Positions 63,570 to 64,000 of a DNA stretch of 64,000 bases are shown here, in pieces (positions within the stretch are counted from its first letter, which is position 1; each line of letters opens with the position of its first letter). The notes beneath the pieces are model-generated. The model was not told where the DNA came from. It did not search any database and was given only the letters and a program-made list of their open reading frames with translations. The position numbers and the translations under genes were made by a program. This stretch comes from Litorivicinus lipolyticus (GTDB taxonomy: Bacteria > Pseudomonadota > Gammaproteobacteria > Pseudomonadales > Litorivicinaceae), in the NCBI RefSeq assembly GCF_009650135.1, contig NZ_CP045871.1, positions 1,054,001-1,118,000 of the forward strand. The letters are read 5' to 3'.

Positions 63570-64000
63570 ATGGAATTTCGAAAACTTTCGCCGGTCGCTG
63601 TGGCACTGGCATCACTGACCTTGGTGGGCTGCGCAAGTACCTACAACGCGGACAGTTTGGCCGTCTACAGTGACGAGACCCGCACCGAAATGGCAACACC
63701 GTTTGAAGTCGGTGCCGGTGATGTGATCGAAGTTCGTGTCTGGCGGTCCCCGGAACTGTCGGTGTCCGGACCGGTGCGCAGCGACGGGATGTTTGCCTTG
63801 CCTTTGATCGGCTCGATTCAGGTCGCCGGGCGCACGCCCGAGGATGTTAAAACGGAAATCGAAACTAAGCTAACCGAGTTCGTGGCCAGCCCTGAAGTGA
63901 CGGTCATTGTGGCCAACACCAGCAGCGATGAGTTTACCAATCGAGTGCGCGTGACCGGTGCGGTCGGCTCGCCATTGTCGCTGTCGTGGCGCAAGGACAT
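63570..64000 (+). CDS. Exopolysaccharide export lipoprotein (Wza/XrtA-type), 5' part
   Basis: Visible 143 residues from ATG 63570 (AAGGTGG upstream), continuing past the window end. Signal peptide with lipobox LVGC, then the polysaccharide export domain: FEVGAGDVIEVRVWRSPELSVSGPVRSDGMFALPLIGSIQVAGRTPEDVKTEI... This pattern, particularly VWRSPELS and PVRSDG, matches the export proteins of exosortase/PEP-CTERM-linked exopolysaccharide loci. It is likely the first gene of such a locus and would explain the VPLPA-CTERM gene next door. Its own promoter is not obvious. Confidence 0.9.
   Translation, partial: MEFRKLSPVAVALASLTLVGCASTYNADSLAVYSDETRTEMATPFEVGAGDVIEVRVWRSPELSVSGPVRSDGMFALPLIGSIQVAGRTPEDVKTEIETKLTEFVASPEVTVIVANTSSDEFTNRVRVTGAVGSPLSLSWRKD

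Overview
This window is chromosomal DNA from a GC-rich gammaproteobacterium. The gene order gyrA-serC-pheA-tyrA/aroA-cmk-rpsA-ihfB, the tyrA-aroA fusion and the order thrS-infC-rpmI-rplT-pheS-pheT-ihfA-merR are arrangements known from Pseudomonas and marine Oceanospirillales-like bacteria. TAXI-type TRAP transport, speG, tamA/tamB and the start of an exosortase-type exopolysaccharide locus fit a free-living, probably marine or aquatic heterotroph. I do not name a genus. Coding density is very high. Many genes overlap by 1-4 bases (ATGA, GTGA, TTGA), and TTG starts are unusually common.

Layout. 1-4.1 kb: tail of rluB, a diguanylate cyclase, then a minus-strand mtaD-like/ubiG/yciK operon. 4.2-11.9 kb: an overlapping operon of gyrA, serC, pheA, tyrA-aroA and cmk covering DNA topology, serine, and Phe/Tyr/chorismate synthesis. 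12-17.3 kb: rpsA, a PhnD-like binding protein inserted in reverse, ihfB-lapA-pyrF, a ComEA-like protein, and an epimerase-like protein lacking the usual catalytic Tyr/Lys. 17.3-21.5 kb: tRNA-Asn, an atypical SDR and a TAXI TRAP transporter. 21.6-26.6 kb: uvrB, tRNA-Val and a two-gene signalling unit (degenerate chemoreceptor-like protein and histidine kinase). 26.7-34.5 kb: the translation cluster thrS-infC (ATC start likely)-rpmI-rplT-pheS-pheT, ihfA, a MerR protein, tRNA-Pro and tRNA-Asp. 34.5-35.1 kb: a 115-bp tandem repeat array directly after tRNA-Asp. 35.2-42.6 kb: a LysE exporter, an MFS transporter and a five-gene Dpp/Opp-like peptide ABC transporter. 42.6-47.5 kb: small genes, tRNA-Arg with a duplicated terminator, a YecA/SEC-C protein, a lipoprotein and a HopJ-family protein. 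47.5-51.2 kb: a decayed VPLPA-CTERM remnant, a DM13-domain protein and a long-form acnB. 51.5-56.3 kb: a TPR protein, speG, a DUF3293 gene behind a structured leader, dadA-ridA facing an Lrp regulator, a CMD protein and PhnA/YjdM. 56.5-62 kb: tamA-tamB. 62-64 kb: an intact VPLPA-CTERM protein with a sigma-54-type promoter, tandem sigma-54-like sites, and the first gene of an exosortase-type exopolysaccharide export locus that runs off the window.

The most interesting non-housekeeping signals are: (1) the VPLPA-CTERM/sigma-54/polysaccharide export edge at 62.4-64 kb plus its decayed relative at 47.5 kb; (2) a multi-hairpin, riboswitch-like leader behind a palindrome-bearing promoter before the DUF3293 gene (52.72-52.88 kb); (3) two tRNA loci whose terminator sequence recurs beyond an inserted segment, one holding a 3.6-copy 115-bp array; and (4) proteins from known families with degraded active or interaction sites. 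None is proven to be a new system. All calls rest on reading the sequence and on remembered family motifs; no database search was run.
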